The translations under genes were made by a program, and so were the position numbers. Shown here piece after piece: positions 1 through 11,572 of a stretch of 64,000 nt of DNA (the first letter of the stretch is position 1; every line of letters starts with the position of its first letter). The notes under the pieces were generated by a model. The model ran no database searches. It saw nothing but the letters and a program-made list of their open reading frames with translations, and was not told the DNA's origin. Origin of the DNA: Zingiber officinale (taxonomy: Eukaryota; Streptophyta; Magnoliopsida; Zingiberales; Zingiberaceae); assembly GCF_018446385.1 (NCBI RefSeq), contig NC_055992.1, forward strand, positions 98,846,947 to 98,910,946. Direction: 5' to 3'.

Positions 1-470
1 TCGATTCACGACTATGTTTTACTTGGGAGAGATTGAACCCTAAAAAGGATAATTGCTGATGGGCGTCGTTGGTCCAAGACCAGAGGATATATTAACTCGA
101 TCCATGATTATGCCCGAGTTAAGAGAGTTTGGATTCTCAAAAGGGTAATTATTGATAAATACCGTTAGTCCGAGACCAGGGGATATATGAGCTTAATCTG
201 CGACTATGTCCGAGTCAGGAGAGATTGGACCTTGAAAAAGACAATTGCTAATGGACATCGCTGGTCCGAGACCAGGGGATATATAAGCTCGAACCACGAC
301 TATATCCGAATCGGGAGAGATTGGATCTTAAAAAAGATAATCACTAATGGACACAACGGGTTCAAGATCAGGGGTTATATATGCTCGATTCGTGACTATG
401 TTTGAATTGAGAGAGATTAAACCCTAAAAAGGGTAATTGTTGATGGACGTCATGGGTCTAAGACTCGACG
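1..470. repeat. 96-bp tandem repeat, about five copies
   Basis: The motif GACTATG (GATTATG in copy 2) recurs at 10, 106, 202, 298 and 394, an exact 96-bp spacing. Each unit also contains an 'agagattgga' type block and a 'gagaccaggggatatat' type block. The units differ by many substitutions but by almost no indels. The array runs off the left edge, so its true length is unknown. An apparent open frame at 187-405 merely follows the repeat and is not a gene. It may be a satellite-like array or part of the old gypsy element that hosts the nest. Confidence 0.85.
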
Positions 471-601
471 GATGTAATTCCATGGTGACACGAGAGTTGG
501 AGAGAGATAATCTTTTTGTTTGATAAAAAAGAGAGATATTCTGAGTTGGAATTATAAAATTCAAGTTTTGATTTATCTATCGAGATGACTTAAGCTAATA
601 A

Positions 602-1059
602 TCAAAGTTGCCAAGTAGGGAAGGATGAGCTGCTTGGGATGATTGAGACGCTTGGAAGATTGGGTTGCCTTGTTTGACTGAGTTGCCTAGATGAGCTACT
701 AAGTATGGCTAAGCCGAGCTGTCTTATATGGTTGAGTCGAGCTGCCTTGTATGGCCGACTCGAGCTGCAGACATATGCTGCCAAGTATAGCCGAGCTGAG
801 CTGTCTTGTATGACCAAGTCGAGCTGCTTAGATGAGCTGTTAAGTATGGTTGAGCCAAATTGACTTGGTTGAGTCAAGCTTCCTTGATGAGCTACCAAGT
901 ATGGCCGAAACTCCCTAGATGAGCTTCCAAGTATTGTCGAGCCAAACTACCTTGTACGACCGAACTAACTTGGCAGGATCAAGCTGTCTAGATGAGCTAC
1001 CAAATATCGCCAAGCCAAGCTATCTTATATGACCGAAATGAGTTGGCCGAGTCGAGCTG
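602..1059. repeat. Degenerate short tandem array (GAGCTG / CCAAGTATGG)
   Basis: Blocks reading GATGAGCTACCAAGTATGG, with variants, recur near 693, 770, 832, 888, 918 and 993, separated by CCGAGTCGAGCTGCC-like blocks. Units are about 30-80 bp and strongly diverged. The same motif (TTGCCAAGTATGATCGAGCT) continues at 10,069, on the other side of the 1,060-10,052 insertion, so the insertion split this array. Bases 471-601 hold nothing I recognise. Confidence 0.6.
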
Positions 1060-1433
1060 TGTCACGCCCCAGAGGAGTTCCTACCCGACAAACGAACAGC
1101 ATCTCCACAGTAACTGTGACAATATGAAGCATATATACATTGCCACAAGGTTACTCACAAGCAATAATCAACAACCCACACCGCTGGAACATACACAATC
1201 ACGTAGTTATATACACATCCCACTCGGTTGGAACAAAATGATCCCAACAACGCAGTTGTATAATAAGTAGCCTATACGGTTGTATTAAAAACACAGTGGA
1301 AAAATGAAAGTAAAGCTCATACAAATCAAAAAGATACAATGCGTGCCGACACGACTTAAACACAACAAATACTAAAAATGGTAAAAAAGCCACATGACTA
1401 AACACCACTACAATGCCAATATCATAAGGAAAA

Positions 1434-2294
1434 TGTTGGACCGCGTTGCCCGGCTAGAAGGGGGGTTGAATAGCCCTGTAAAAGTAAAAGAAAACTACCC
1501 TTCTAGAACTCTCAGAATAACACTTGCATAAAGTAAATAAAAGTAATAAACTAAAAGAGGAGGCAAAGGGAATACTTGGTTACAATCGGGGAGGTTGTTA
1601 ATCCAAGAAATGTGTCGCACTAGTATCTCCTTCAGGCGGAGAAGTCTCTTACAACAATAACGCACAGAAAAATAGAAGCTAAACTATAAAGAAAGCGTAC
1701 AAGTGTTGGAAATGCTAATTGCTTGAGTTATTGAGCTTCTTGGATCAATGCTATATTTATAGTCTTGGTCGGGACGTCTGGAATGGTTCCAGGTGTCTGG
1801 GAGGAGATAAAACTTTATCCCTTCTCGCATAGATCGTGTTTGACCGCGATCTGGATAATATCCAGGTCCGGGCGCCCGGACCAAGAAAGTCAACAAAGTT
1901 GACTTTTTTCGTTCGGGCCCTCTGCTCCGGTTCAGTTCGTCTCGGTCCGGGTCTTTCGCTCTGGCTCCACTTGCTTGGGTGATCTCGGTCATCCAGAATA
2001 GGACTCACCAAACCCAACTTCCGGCCTTCTCGAGCAACCTTCCGCTCCGGCTTCTCGTCCCTCGGAAACGTCGTGCGCCTCTTTCTTGTCCGCCCGCGTA
2101 CTTTTCCGCAGCACCTCGTCCCTCGGACGCACCGAGTCCGTCGACTATTTTCCATGTCATCCTTCTCGCTAGCTACATCTTTTGCTCAACTCCCCTGTGC
2201 TCCTAAGCTCTTGCACACTTAGACACAAGGTTAAAACATTACAGGACCTAACTTAACTTGTTGATCACGTCAAAACAACCTTGGGGTTCCAATA
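1434..2294 (-). repeat. 3' LTR of gag-only element copy 1
   Basis: It starts TGTTGGACCGCG and is 861 bp. The TATA-like box on the minus strand is the reverse complement of the 'tatatttatag' run at 1,750-1,760. Just upstream (minus sense) lies an 18-bp perfect palindrome, GGTCCGGGCGCCCGGACC, at 1,865-1,882. The U3 end is mutated from TGTTGG to TATTGG on the minus strand. Confidence 0.85.
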
Positions 2295-3320
2295 ATCTCC
2301 CCCTTTTTAATTTGAGCAACCCAAGTTAAGGTAGGGTAAATAGACATAAAAATGAAATAACTAATATTGCAATAAAGTGTAACAAGATAGAAAAATTATA
2401 GAAAAAATTGGTCTACCTCCCCCTAGACTTATACTTTTCCTTATCCCTCTTTGATCACATAAAAATGGGGTTCCAAGAAAAATCTAAGGGTTAAAACTTA
2501 GAAAATTTTGAGAATTATTTTAATGATTTTTAGAAAACATTTCTAAGTGAAAAAAATTTCAAAGAAAAATTTTAAATTAGAAAAAAAAATCTAAGTTTGA
2601 CAATTTTGTATGAAAAAATATTTTGAAAAATTTCTAAGTTTTTTGCAATCAAAATTATTTTTGAGAATTTTTTAAGCAGAAAACTTAAGCAAGAAAATTT
2701 TTCTAAGCAAAAACAAAAAAATTTGAGAAATTTCTAAGTTTTTATAAGTAAAATTATTTTTGAGAATTTTTTAAGCAGAAAACTTAAGCAAGAAAATTTT
2801 TCTAAGAAAAAAATATATATATATTTTTTAAAATTTCTAAAAAATTATTTGAAAGACTTTCTAAAGTATTATTTAATTTTAACTTTAATGATTTATCAGA
2901 AAGTTAATTAAATATTTCATTTCAATATTTTGGCTTCCAGGCGAGGCACTAGGCCTTCTTGGTTATTGGAGCAACAACCACTTTCTTAGACAAAGCCTCA
3001 TAAAGAAATTAACTGTTTAATTTTCTCGCTAAAAGTACTAAATTTAATTAATAGTTCAAGTTAAGCAAGACTTTGGAACCCAATATAGGTTCCAACCTAT
3101 TGGATTAATTAAAAATTTTTTAGGGGCATATCTTTTTGAAATATTTCTAATTTATCCCTGGTGATATCTAAAATATCAACTTAAATTATTGTATTTTTTA
3201 AAATTTGTATTATGGGAACATGCATGATTTTTTAAAGAATCTATTTGTCTTTTCAAATTTTCATTTTCTAATTTTAATTTGTCTAACTCTTTAATGGGCA
3301 AGACTTAACTAGAATTACTT
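2295..3320. other. AT-rich internal region of gag-only element copy 1
   Basis: Non-coding stretch between the gag remnant and the LTR. It contains a direct repeat of roughly 106 bp: blocks such as TTTTTTAAGCAGAAAACTTA recur near 2,667 and 2,773. A short TA microsatellite lies at 2,814-2,825. I see no gene. Confidence 0.6.
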
Positions 3321-4503
3321 TTAAATTTTTAATTTTTTTTCTAACTTATAGCAGTCTTTAACAAACTTAAAGAGTTTATCGGGAGGAAGAGATCGTACTT
3401 GACTTACCTTGTCGATCTCGTTATCCGTGTGCCCTCCTGAACTGTTGTTTTCTTCCGAAGTAGCTCCCCCTTCATCGATAGCTCCCCCTTCATCGATGCT
3501 CTTGATGCTCATTTCGGGCGAGCTTGAATCATAGTTCTCATCTTGATAACTTACTATTAATGCAAGTCCGGAGAAGGCCTCGACTTCCGATTCGGACGAC
3601 GTATCGTCTCACATCGCCTTTAAGACCTTGCACTTGTTTCTTTGGACAGACTTCTTGCCTTTATTTTTGTCCTTGTTCTTTAACTTGGGGCAGTTGTCCT
3701 TGACGTGCCCTTATTCGTTGCAATGGTAGCAGCGGATCACCCTTTTCTTTCTACCCCGCGGATTGTTAGTTTTTCTAGAATTGCATAACTTCTTAAAGTG
3801 TTTTACCATTATAATCATTTTCTCGTCGTCGAGGGAAGACTCTGACTCAGGTTCGTCTCTCGATACTTTGAGGGAGATGTTTTGCTTGGGCTCCTCTGTA
3901 TATGCATATCTTGATTCATGTACTTCAAATGTGGAAAATAATTCTTCTAATGTAATTTTTTCTAAGTCTTTCGAAATAGAAAAGACATCTACTAGTGATG
4001 CCCATTTTGAATTTCTAGGAAATGAATTGAGTGCGTACCTTAGTGAATCTCGGTTACTTACCTTTTCTCCGAGATTCGAAAGTCCGGTGATGATTTCCTT
4101 AATCTTCGAGTGCAGATATGCGACTGTTTCATTTTCTTCAAGTCACAGGTTGGTGAGCGGGTTGCGAAGTAAATCCCGTCTTCCGAGCTTGGCTTCGGAC
4201 GTTCCTTTATGCAAATCAAGGAACTTTTCCAACAGTTCCTTTGCTGAGTCGTAGTTGCCGATCTGGTTGACTTCTTATGACGGAAGAACGCTCAATAGAT
4301 GGAATTCTGCATTGTCGTTTGCCACGTAGTCGGCCGGTTCCTTTTTCGTCCACTAGTATTTTTCTTTGCCCTCTGGTGCTACAAAATCGAATTCCATAAT
4401 TAAAAGTAAATCAAAGTCTGTCTTGAAAAATACCTACATTCGCTTTTTCCAGCTAGCGAATTCCCCTTCGAATTTTGGCGGGTAGATTCTTGGTCCGGCC
4501 ATG
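3321..4503 (-). pseudogene. Gag pseudogene of gag-only element copy 1
   Basis: Reading on the minus strand from ATG at 4,503, the frame opens MAGPRIYPPKFEGEFASWKK, the start of a Ty1/copia Gag with a UBN2-like core. It continues through recognisable stretches such as HKGTSEAKLGRRDLL and RDSLRYALNSFPRNSKWASL. A CX2C zinc knuckle at 3,687-3,731 ends GHVKDNCP. At least five in-frame stops interrupt it, including one after RM near the N terminus and one inside the knuckle. The acidic, serine-rich tail ends near 3,321. Gag would form the nucleocapsid particle. The plus-strand open frame at 3,763-4,254 is its shadow. Compare the sister gag at 11,573. Confidence 0.8.
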
Positions 4504-4560
4504 ATTCGGTGCTTCGTTCGGCGATTAATCCTCCTAAAGCGTCCTGGCTCTGATGCTACT

Positions 4561-5457
4561 TGTTGGACCGCGTTGGCCGGCAAGAAGGGGGTTGAATAGC
4601 CCTGCAAAAGTAAAAGAAAACTACCCTTCTTGAACTCTCAGAATAACACTTGCATAAAGTAAATAAAAGCAATAAACTTAAAGAAGAGGCAAAGGGTTTA
4701 CTTGGTTACAACCGGGGAGGTTGTTAATCCAAGTAATGTGTCGCACTAGTATCTCCTTCAGGCGAAGAAGCCTCTTACAGCAATAACGCACAGAAAAATA
4801 GAAGCTAAACTCTAAAGAAAGCGTACAAGTGTTGGAAATGCTAATTGCTTGAGTTATTGAGCTTCTTGGACCAAGGCTATATTTATAGTCTTGGTCAGGA
4901 CGCCTGGAAGTATTCTAGGTGTCTGAGAGGGGATAAAACTTTATTCCTTCTCGCATAGATCACGTTTGACCGCGATCTGGATAATATCCAGGTCTGGGCG
5001 CTCGCAAGGATTCCGGGTGCCCCGGACTAGTCCGGGCGCCTGGACCAAGAAAGTCAAAAGAGTTGACTTTTTCATCCGGACCCTCTACTCCGGTTCAGTT
5101 CGCCTCGGTCCAGGGCTTCCATTTCGGCTCCGCTTGCTTGGGTGATCCCGACCATCCGAAATAGGGCTCACCCGAACCCAACTTCCGGCCTTCTCGAGCT
5201 TCCTTTCGCTTCGGCTTCTCGTCCCTTGGAAATGTCGTGCATCTCCTTCTTGTCCGCCCGCGTACTCTTCCGCAGCACCTCGTCCCTCGGACGCACCGAG
5301 CCCGTCGACTCTTTCCCGTACCGTTCTTCTCGCTAGCTGCGTCTTTTGCTCGACTCCCTGTGCTCCTAAACTCCTACACACTTAGACACAATGTTAAAAC
5401 ACCATAGGACCTAACTTAACTTGTTGATCACATCAAAACAACCTTGGGATTCCAACA
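4561..5457 (-). repeat. 5' LTR of gag-only element copy 1
   Basis: 897 bp, TGTTGGACCGCG to TTCCAACA. Next to it lies the reverse complement of the primer binding site (TCTGATGCTACT at 4,549-4,560, canonical TGGTATCAGAGC with substitutions), which fixes the direction. Degenerate CCGGGCGCC-type palindromes sit at 4,993-5,045, upstream of the TATA in minus sense. Confidence 0.85.
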
Positions 5458-5702
5458 GAAAATATGTAAGACAACAAAAGCGAAATAAAGTTTGTCTTTT
5501 GATGTGATGTGAGATCGACAAACAGGATACTCCAAACGACTCCACAATCATTTATCTGCTACCTGAGGAAAAAGACAATACATAAATGCAGTGGTGAGTG
5601 TGGGTCACTAAACAGGTAATAGATAAGATAGTGCATGGTCTAAATAAAATATGGAGATCAAAGTATACAGTCTCATCAGGGAAGTAAGAACATGATCATA
5701 AC

Positions 5703-5814
5703 TGACATAATGAATGCACCTAGACATAGTTGACATAATGAATACTCATAATCATATCCAACATAAGGAATGCACATAATCATAACTGACATAATAAATG
5801 CACATATCGAATAT
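5703..5814. repeat. 28-bp tandem repeat, four copies
   Basis: TGACATAATGAATGCAC-like blocks start at 5,703, 5,731, 5,759 and 5,787, an exact 28-bp period, inside the long solo LTR. Confidence 0.75.
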
Positions 5815-6197
5815 GAAATCGACATATACATTGCAATGATCAGTAAACTCACCAGGGATCGACAACAGATCTGCTCGTAACACATGAGCAATATAACCGA
5901 CAATATATACATGTATAATAAATGACATGTATGAAGCATGACAATCATATGCAACAATCATAGATTAAACAAGTGCAACATATCACAATCACATGTAGCT
6001 AGTATCTACTAGACATGTATGTAAATATATCTCCACAGATGCACCACGCATCATATGCAAAATGCGCATGTATACTCCAGATACCACAATAGAGTGGTCG
6101 GGACAAACAGTTCGCTAAGTAGTTATCTAACTACATAGTATCAGGGTCCCTAACTACTCACATCTCTAGCCACCTGACTACTGTACCCTCTAGATAC

Positions 6198-6863
6198 TGT
6201 TGGATCGAAAAGAATTTAGATATCTCCACAATGATATGATATTATCTACTTTGGGCCTAAGTCCTCATGATTTTGCTCTTGGACTCTACCCAAAAGACCT
6301 CAAGTCAATGGAGATGTCTTTTCTCTTATAAACTCATGATCTTTCCCATGTGTTTTCAATGTGGGATTATGTTTGCAACCTTACAACCCCAACAATCCCC
6401 CCTCAAACAAAGGACCACAAACTTCCCATGTCCGATCCTCGACTCACCAGGTCTTCCTGTCCCTCAGTCCACCCGACCTACTAGGACTTCCTTGCCTAGC
6501 CGCAACTAGAACTTCTTGCCTGGTGTCTGGTCCTCTTGATCCGAACATAGGAGCCTCCACTTTCTTTGTTCGAGGTCAATATTGTATCCACATGGCTCAA
6601 TCAGACCATAGCTCTTGTGCACAGTCGGCGGTTAAACCTTCTGACAATCCGGGCTCTGATGCCAATTGTTGGATCGAAAAGAATTTAGATATATCCACAA
6701 TGGTATGATATTATCCACTTTGGGCCTAAGCCCTCATGGTTTTGCTCTTGGGCTCTACCCAAAAGGCCTCAAGCCAATGGAGATATTTTTTCTCTTATAA
6801 ACCCATGATCTTTCCCATGTGTTTTCAATGTCGGACTATGTTTGCAACCTTGCAACCCCAACC
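6198..6863 (-). mobile_element. TRIM (miniature LTR retrotransposon)
   Basis: Two 197-bp direct repeats (6,198-6,394 and 6,667-6,863), starting TGTTGGATCGAAAAG and ending CAACCCCAACA (AACC in the second), flank a 272-bp non-coding core. The 5-bp target duplication GATAC is at 6,193-6,197 and 6,864-6,868. The core starts ATCCCCCCTC (reverse complement of a polypurine tract) and ends GCTCTGATGCCAAT (reverse complement of a Met-tRNA primer site), so transcription is on the minus strand. No protein is encoded; mobility would depend on other elements. I see no 5S rRNA promoter, so this is not a Cassandra-type TRIM. Confidence 0.92.
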
Positions 6864-8057
6864 GATACCACTACTCATGAGTGGCCGAGGCTGACAGAGT
6901 GTAACACTGAGCGGCCAAGTGAGCACAACAGGACTAGCTCCACTCCTAGCTATCACTTTCCCACAGTGACTGAATGAGCAACTATAAATATGACTGACAA
7001 CTCTCTCACACCACAAGGGAGACTTTGGTTGTCAGCATGCAATGAATAATGAACATAATGTAAATAATCATAATACTGACATAAGCATCATCAATGCAAC
7101 ATCCCAATCATCATAAATACCTCTAGTACAATGATCCATCTAATACCTATATATGGAGGTATGAGTAAATCCAACTGGTGTCTACTAAACAATAAATACC
7201 ATAAGTAGCAACACCATACACGTACACACCCTACAACGTAGGTATAATCAACATGACACCTCCAATATTACACCAGACACATAAACTCATCAACATAGGC
7301 ATTATCAACATGATTCTTCCAATAGTTACATATCAGACACATATACACACAACATAGATACAAAAAACATGATTCCACCAATAGAAAACACTGGACATGT
7401 GTACACATACAATATACAAATGGACAATCAACCAGATGACTTCTACAATATATACCAATCATGTGTAACTCAACATAAATGCATAATCATCATGTTAACT
7501 CAGTCAACAAGATATCCCCTATCATACATACTCTACATGTAAATATATAATAGAGTATAGATATCCAAAAGCTAAGACTGTATCTGAAATGAATAGATCA
7601 TCTCAAATGTCAAGCATAAGTATCAAGCAGAATAACAATACAAATGAATTTAAGGTAAAACAGTCTAATCCATCAAATAATAACCATGCACTAAGTTCAA
7701 ATAACTATATAGAGGGCAAGGAAAGAATATCAGCCTTTATATGTTGATTATGCTAAATAAATCCCACTTTGAGATGCTCATCTTGAATTCAAGTCATGCG
7801 ATCACATAATGTATTTAGCTAATTACATATGAAGTAAATAGCTAAATAAACACCCCCACATAATTAGAGTAACTCTAATCGAATATAATTATGAATTAAT
7901 CCCCCAATTAGCCTTAATCATACTGCAACCTAATTAGATTAGATTTATACATGATTCATCTCTAAAACTCATCCAAATCAACACATCATTTAATCCATGT
8001 CTTAAATCAACTAGGTATCATGAATCATTAGGATGATAACCAATCACAACATGTCTT

Positions 8058-8922
8058 TGTTGGCACAAGTGAGGCCGGTAAGAGGGAGGTGAATTGCCTG
8101 TAAAATAAATAACACAAAAACTCTTCTCAATCTTTCAACTCAAATTAGTAGCACACTTATAAATAGGAAATTAAGCAACTAATAAGTAAAAGACACAAAG
8201 GAGTTACTTGGTTACAATTTAGGTGGTTGTTAATCCAAGACGGAAGAAAATACTAAAATGATCTCCATCGTGTAGGCGAATAAGCCTATTACAGTCGTTG
8301 AATGCTCAGACAGTTGTTAGGAAATAAATACTAGAGTTGTTGTATATTTCCTAGTTCCATGAGTCTTTTTATAGCCCCTGAAAATCTTATCCGAGGCTGG
8401 AAGGCGCCTCCAGTGAAGCAAGAAAGGATAAAGATTTATCCTTTCCCAACGTTCACTTTTGCCTAGTCGAAGGTGCTTCAAGTGCTGGAAGGCACCTTCC
8501 ATGAAGGATTGAAGGTGCCTTCCAATAGCTTGAAGGCGTTTTCGGCAACTGCTACCGAGCTCCACTTTCTTTCTCTTGATCTTTCGTTGTTCCTCTCATT
8601 TGAGTAATTTAGGCCAACCGGAATAGGGCTCACCCGAACTCATTTTTCGACCTTCTCCTCGAGCAGATTTTCTCTCGGCTTCTCGTCCCTCGGACCACCG
8701 CGCGCGTCCTTCTAGTCCACCGGTGTACTCTTCCGCAGCACCTCGCCCCTCGGATGCATCTAGCCTGTTGACTCCCTTCCTGTGCAATCCTTCTCGCTAG
8801 CTGCGTCTTTCGCTCGACTTCTTGTGTTCCTAAGCTTCTGTACACTTAGACACAAGGATCAAACACAACATGACCTAACTTAACTTGGTTGATCACATCA
8901 AAACTATCACGGAGTTCCAACA
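8058..8922 (-). mobile_element. Solo LTR of the gag-only element family
   Basis: 865 bp, TGTTGGCACAAG to GTTCCAACA, with perfect target duplication GTCTT at 8,053-8,057 and 8,923-8,927. By homology to 4,561-5,457 it points to the minus strand. The reverse-complement TATA lies at 8,364-8,372. Upstream of it (minus sense) are GGAAGGC-ACCTTCC palindromes at 8,400-8,540. Open frames here on the minus strand are LTR sequence, not genes. Confidence 0.9.
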
Positions 8923-10057
8923 GTCTTACCCCAAATCCAATGCACTACTCACGGTCGGAGCAACTCACTGCCAGTGACGGTGGTCGAGACCAAGTGAAGT
9001 CGCTGCCTTTTGCATTAATTATCCCCAAATCAACGTTTAGTATGGTTCCTACACTCCAATATTATCCACAACAGAAATTTGCCCTACACTGATCTATATC
9101 TTAATCATTTAACCCTTACTCTATAGATCTCATACCTCTATGGCATGAATCTTGGCTCCCTTTCTGGAAATCTCAAGTCTCTGTCCCAATAACCCTCACA
9201 GCTTCAAGTGTCGCTAGCTCGCTGTGTGGATGAAGTTCAGCAAGGGTTGTGGTCGCCGGAACTTTAGATCTGTAACCAGAGAGCGTCGATCAGATCACAT
9301 CGACAGCCGGCAGTTGGTAAGAAAGAAGGGCAAAGATAGGGAGATCACATCGTACCTGATCGGAAGATTAGCGACTGATTAGAAGATTAGCGATCGATCT
9401 ATGTCATAGCAGGTGCCAACGATCAGTGTCCCATGGCAGAGAAAGGAAGAGGAGGTGTTGGCATCGCTCGGGTATGCAGGTGAGAGGAAGAAAGTCTCGA
9501 CACCAGGAAACTAGGGCATGACGATGGAGAATCTGTGCCAACACAACAACGACATCGAGATCAAGAGGGCGGTGGCGCTAGAGTGGAGCTAGGGCAGGGC
9601 TTCAAGAAGGGTAGACAATGCCCGGGTGAAAGGAGACGAAGACGGTGTTGGACCTCCTTGATCCAAAATCCGGTGATGAGGAGGGGCGATCGGCATCCCC
9701 GAGAGGCAGCGGTGGATCAACGTCATCGAGCAGCGACGATTGGGATCTGGGGAGAGGTCGACGGCGAATCGTGATGAAGAGGGGTCGGAAGAGATGGAAT
9801 CGGGTGAATAGAAGAAAGGAAAGTTAGGTATACTTAGGCTTTTAATTAATCCCAACTTAAGTTAACGAAATGAATCAACTCCCACTTAAGGGATATTCCA
9901 AACAGATCTCCACTTAGCCCAATCAATTCATCCCCTCAAAACGAGTCATACAAACTCCCTTTAAATCCTGAAAATATTCAAAAAATTCAAAAAAAAATCT
10001 AATAAGGTTATTTCTTCAATAATACTTATTATTTAATTTATAGTATCTTACCAGCTG

Positions 10058-10560
10058 TCTAGACGCGTTGCCAAGTATGATCGAGCTGAGCTAACTTGCT
10101 CAAGACTTGGAGGGGTGGAGGAAGGCGAGTCAGCTAAGAAATGCTAGACGACGGGACAACACCTCCACTTGGAGATGACTTTGAATGAGGAGAAGGGAGT
10201 CCTTGACATCGGTCGACTTCCTTTGAAAATGATGATCATGGGACGAGTGGAAGATCAACAAGGGAAAAAATTTTGACACTACAAAGGTGGAGGAGATATT
10301 TAGAAGAGCTCTTGGTTTGCTTCAATCTTCTGACGGTCCATCTTGCCCATGAAATCACATGTTGATATCTTAGAAGACTCCTCCTTGAATGCTGAAGTCG
10401 ACCGCCATTGGAAAGGAAATGCCTTCAGGATTTCTTGCCCGATGTTAATAAGAACATACAATGTTTTCCACTGATCTTCTTTCATTGGCAGGAGTTGTGT
10501 TTCTCGACGATTTTTTTGGTGTCATCCATCTCAACATTTCAGTTCAAGGTTTCAACTCAG
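10058..10560. other. Host segment of the nest, unassigned
   Basis: Starts with the continuation of the 602-1,059 array, then about 450 bp without a clear gene. On the minus strand it would be the leader or gag start of the Tat-like gypsy element whose primer site is at 13,709-13,727. I find no open frame I recognise. Confidence 0.4.
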
Positions 10561-11514
10561 TGTTGGTACTCCGTGGTAGTTTTGATGTGATCAACCAAGT
10601 CAGATTAGGTTCTGTTGGTGTTTAACCCTGTGTCTAAGTATGCAGGAGCTTAGGAGCACAGGAAGTCGAGCGGAAGACGTAGCTAGCGAGAAGGATGGTA
10701 CGGGAAGGGAGTCGATGGGCTCGGTGCATCCGAGAGATGAGGTGCTGTGGAAGAGTATACCGGCGGATGAGAAGGGCGTGCGCGACATTCCGAGGGACGA
10801 GAAGCCAAAGCGGAAGCCTGCTCGAGGAGAAGGCCGAAAATTGGGTTCGGGTGAGCTCTATTTCGGTTGGCCGATATCTCCCAGGCGATCAAAGTTGCAG
10901 GAGAGCAAAAGAAGGCTGAAAATGTTGCCAGAGGTGCCTTCAAAGGGAGTTGAAGGTGCCTCCGCGCGCCTTCACTGTGAAAGGTGCCTTCCATGGCTAG
11001 AAGATATCTTCCATTACTGGAATGCACCTTCGATGAATAGTACGAAGGTGCCTTTCAGCCTTATAGAAGGTACCTTCAGGCTTCAACTAGGAAGATTTTG
11101 CCGTTGGAAGTGGATAAACTCTTATCCACTGGCACCTTGTTGGAGGCGCCTTCCAGCCCTTTGGAAGGCGCCTTCCAGCCGAGGATAAGATTTTCCAGGG
11201 GCTATAAAATGACCCCTGGACCTAGGAAATAAAAATAACATTTGTGATTGATTCATCTTGAGTTCGGAGTTGTAATTGAGTGCGTCAATTGTTGTAAAAG
11301 GCTTCTCCATCTGAAGGAGAGTTTACTGAGCTCTTTCTTGGATTAACAATCTCCCCGGTTGTAACCAAGTAATTCATTGTGTCTCTTTCTTTTAGTTTAT
11401 TTACTTTGTTTATGCAAGTGTTCGATTTAATTATGTTATAAAGAACGAGGAAAGTTCATTTTCGATTGCAGGGCTATTCTCCCCCCTCTAGCTGGCTGCT
11501 ACCGGTCCCCAACA
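10561..11514 (+). repeat. 5' LTR of gag-only element copy 2
   Basis: 954 bp, TGTTGGTACTCC to GGTCCCCAACA. U3 contains perfect palindromes GAAGGTACCTTC at 11,066-11,077 and GGAAGGCGCCTTCC at 11,163-11,176, plus several decayed versions from 10,930. They are followed directly by the TATA box CTATAAAAT at 11,202. The open frame at 10,640-11,188 is LTR sequence. Confidence 0.88.
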
Positions 11515-11572
11515 AGTGGTATCAGAGTCAAGTTCACTTCAAAAGGACTAATCGCCGAACGAAGCGTACGAG

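Larger units (their letters stand above)
1434..5457 (-). mobile_element. Gag-only LTR retrotransposon (TR-GAG type), copy 1
   Basis: Two direct LTRs (1,434-2,294 and 4,561-5,457) enclose 2.27 kb. The outer flanks GAAAA at 1,429-1,433 and 5,458-5,462 are a perfect 5-bp target duplication. On the minus strand the order is LTR, initiator-Met primer site (reverse complement at 4,549-4,560), gag with a zinc knuckle, an AT-rich 1-kb stretch, a polypurine tract (rc of ATCTCCCCCTTTTT at 2,295-2,308), LTR. No protease, integrase or reverse transcriptase can be found and there is no room for them. It therefore matches the published class of terminal-repeat elements that encode only Gag and must be mobilised in trans. 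The gag resembles SIRE-group Ty1/copia gag. Confidence 0.85.
1060..10052. mobile_element. Solo LTR (Ty3/gypsy Tekay-like, inferred), filled with three later insertions
   Basis: The insertion starts TGTCACGCCCCAGAGGAG at 1,060 and ends ...ATCTTACC at 10,052, flanked by AGCTG at 1,055-1,059 and 10,053-10,057. Removing the three nested elements (1,434-5,457; 6,198-6,863; 8,058-8,922, each with its duplication) leaves about 3.4 kb without any coding region. This fits a very long solo LTR. The TGT(A/C)AC-rich start and large size resemble Tekay/Del chromovirus LTRs, which is inference. The gene-free stretches 5,463-6,192, 6,869-8,052 and 8,928-10,052 belong to this LTR. The 3' terminal CA is altered to CC. 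Another long solo LTR of similar style lies at 56,366-59,570. Confidence 0.7.

Noticed and set aside
3763-4254. 163-codon plus-strand open frame
   Set aside because: Antisense shadow of the minus-strand gag pseudogene.
6198-6394. Cassandra TRIM with 5S rRNA-like promoter
   Set aside because: No 5S internal control region could be seen in the 197-bp LTR.
10640-11188. 182-codon plus-strand frame
   Set aside because: Lies wholly inside an LTR and follows its palindromic repeats.
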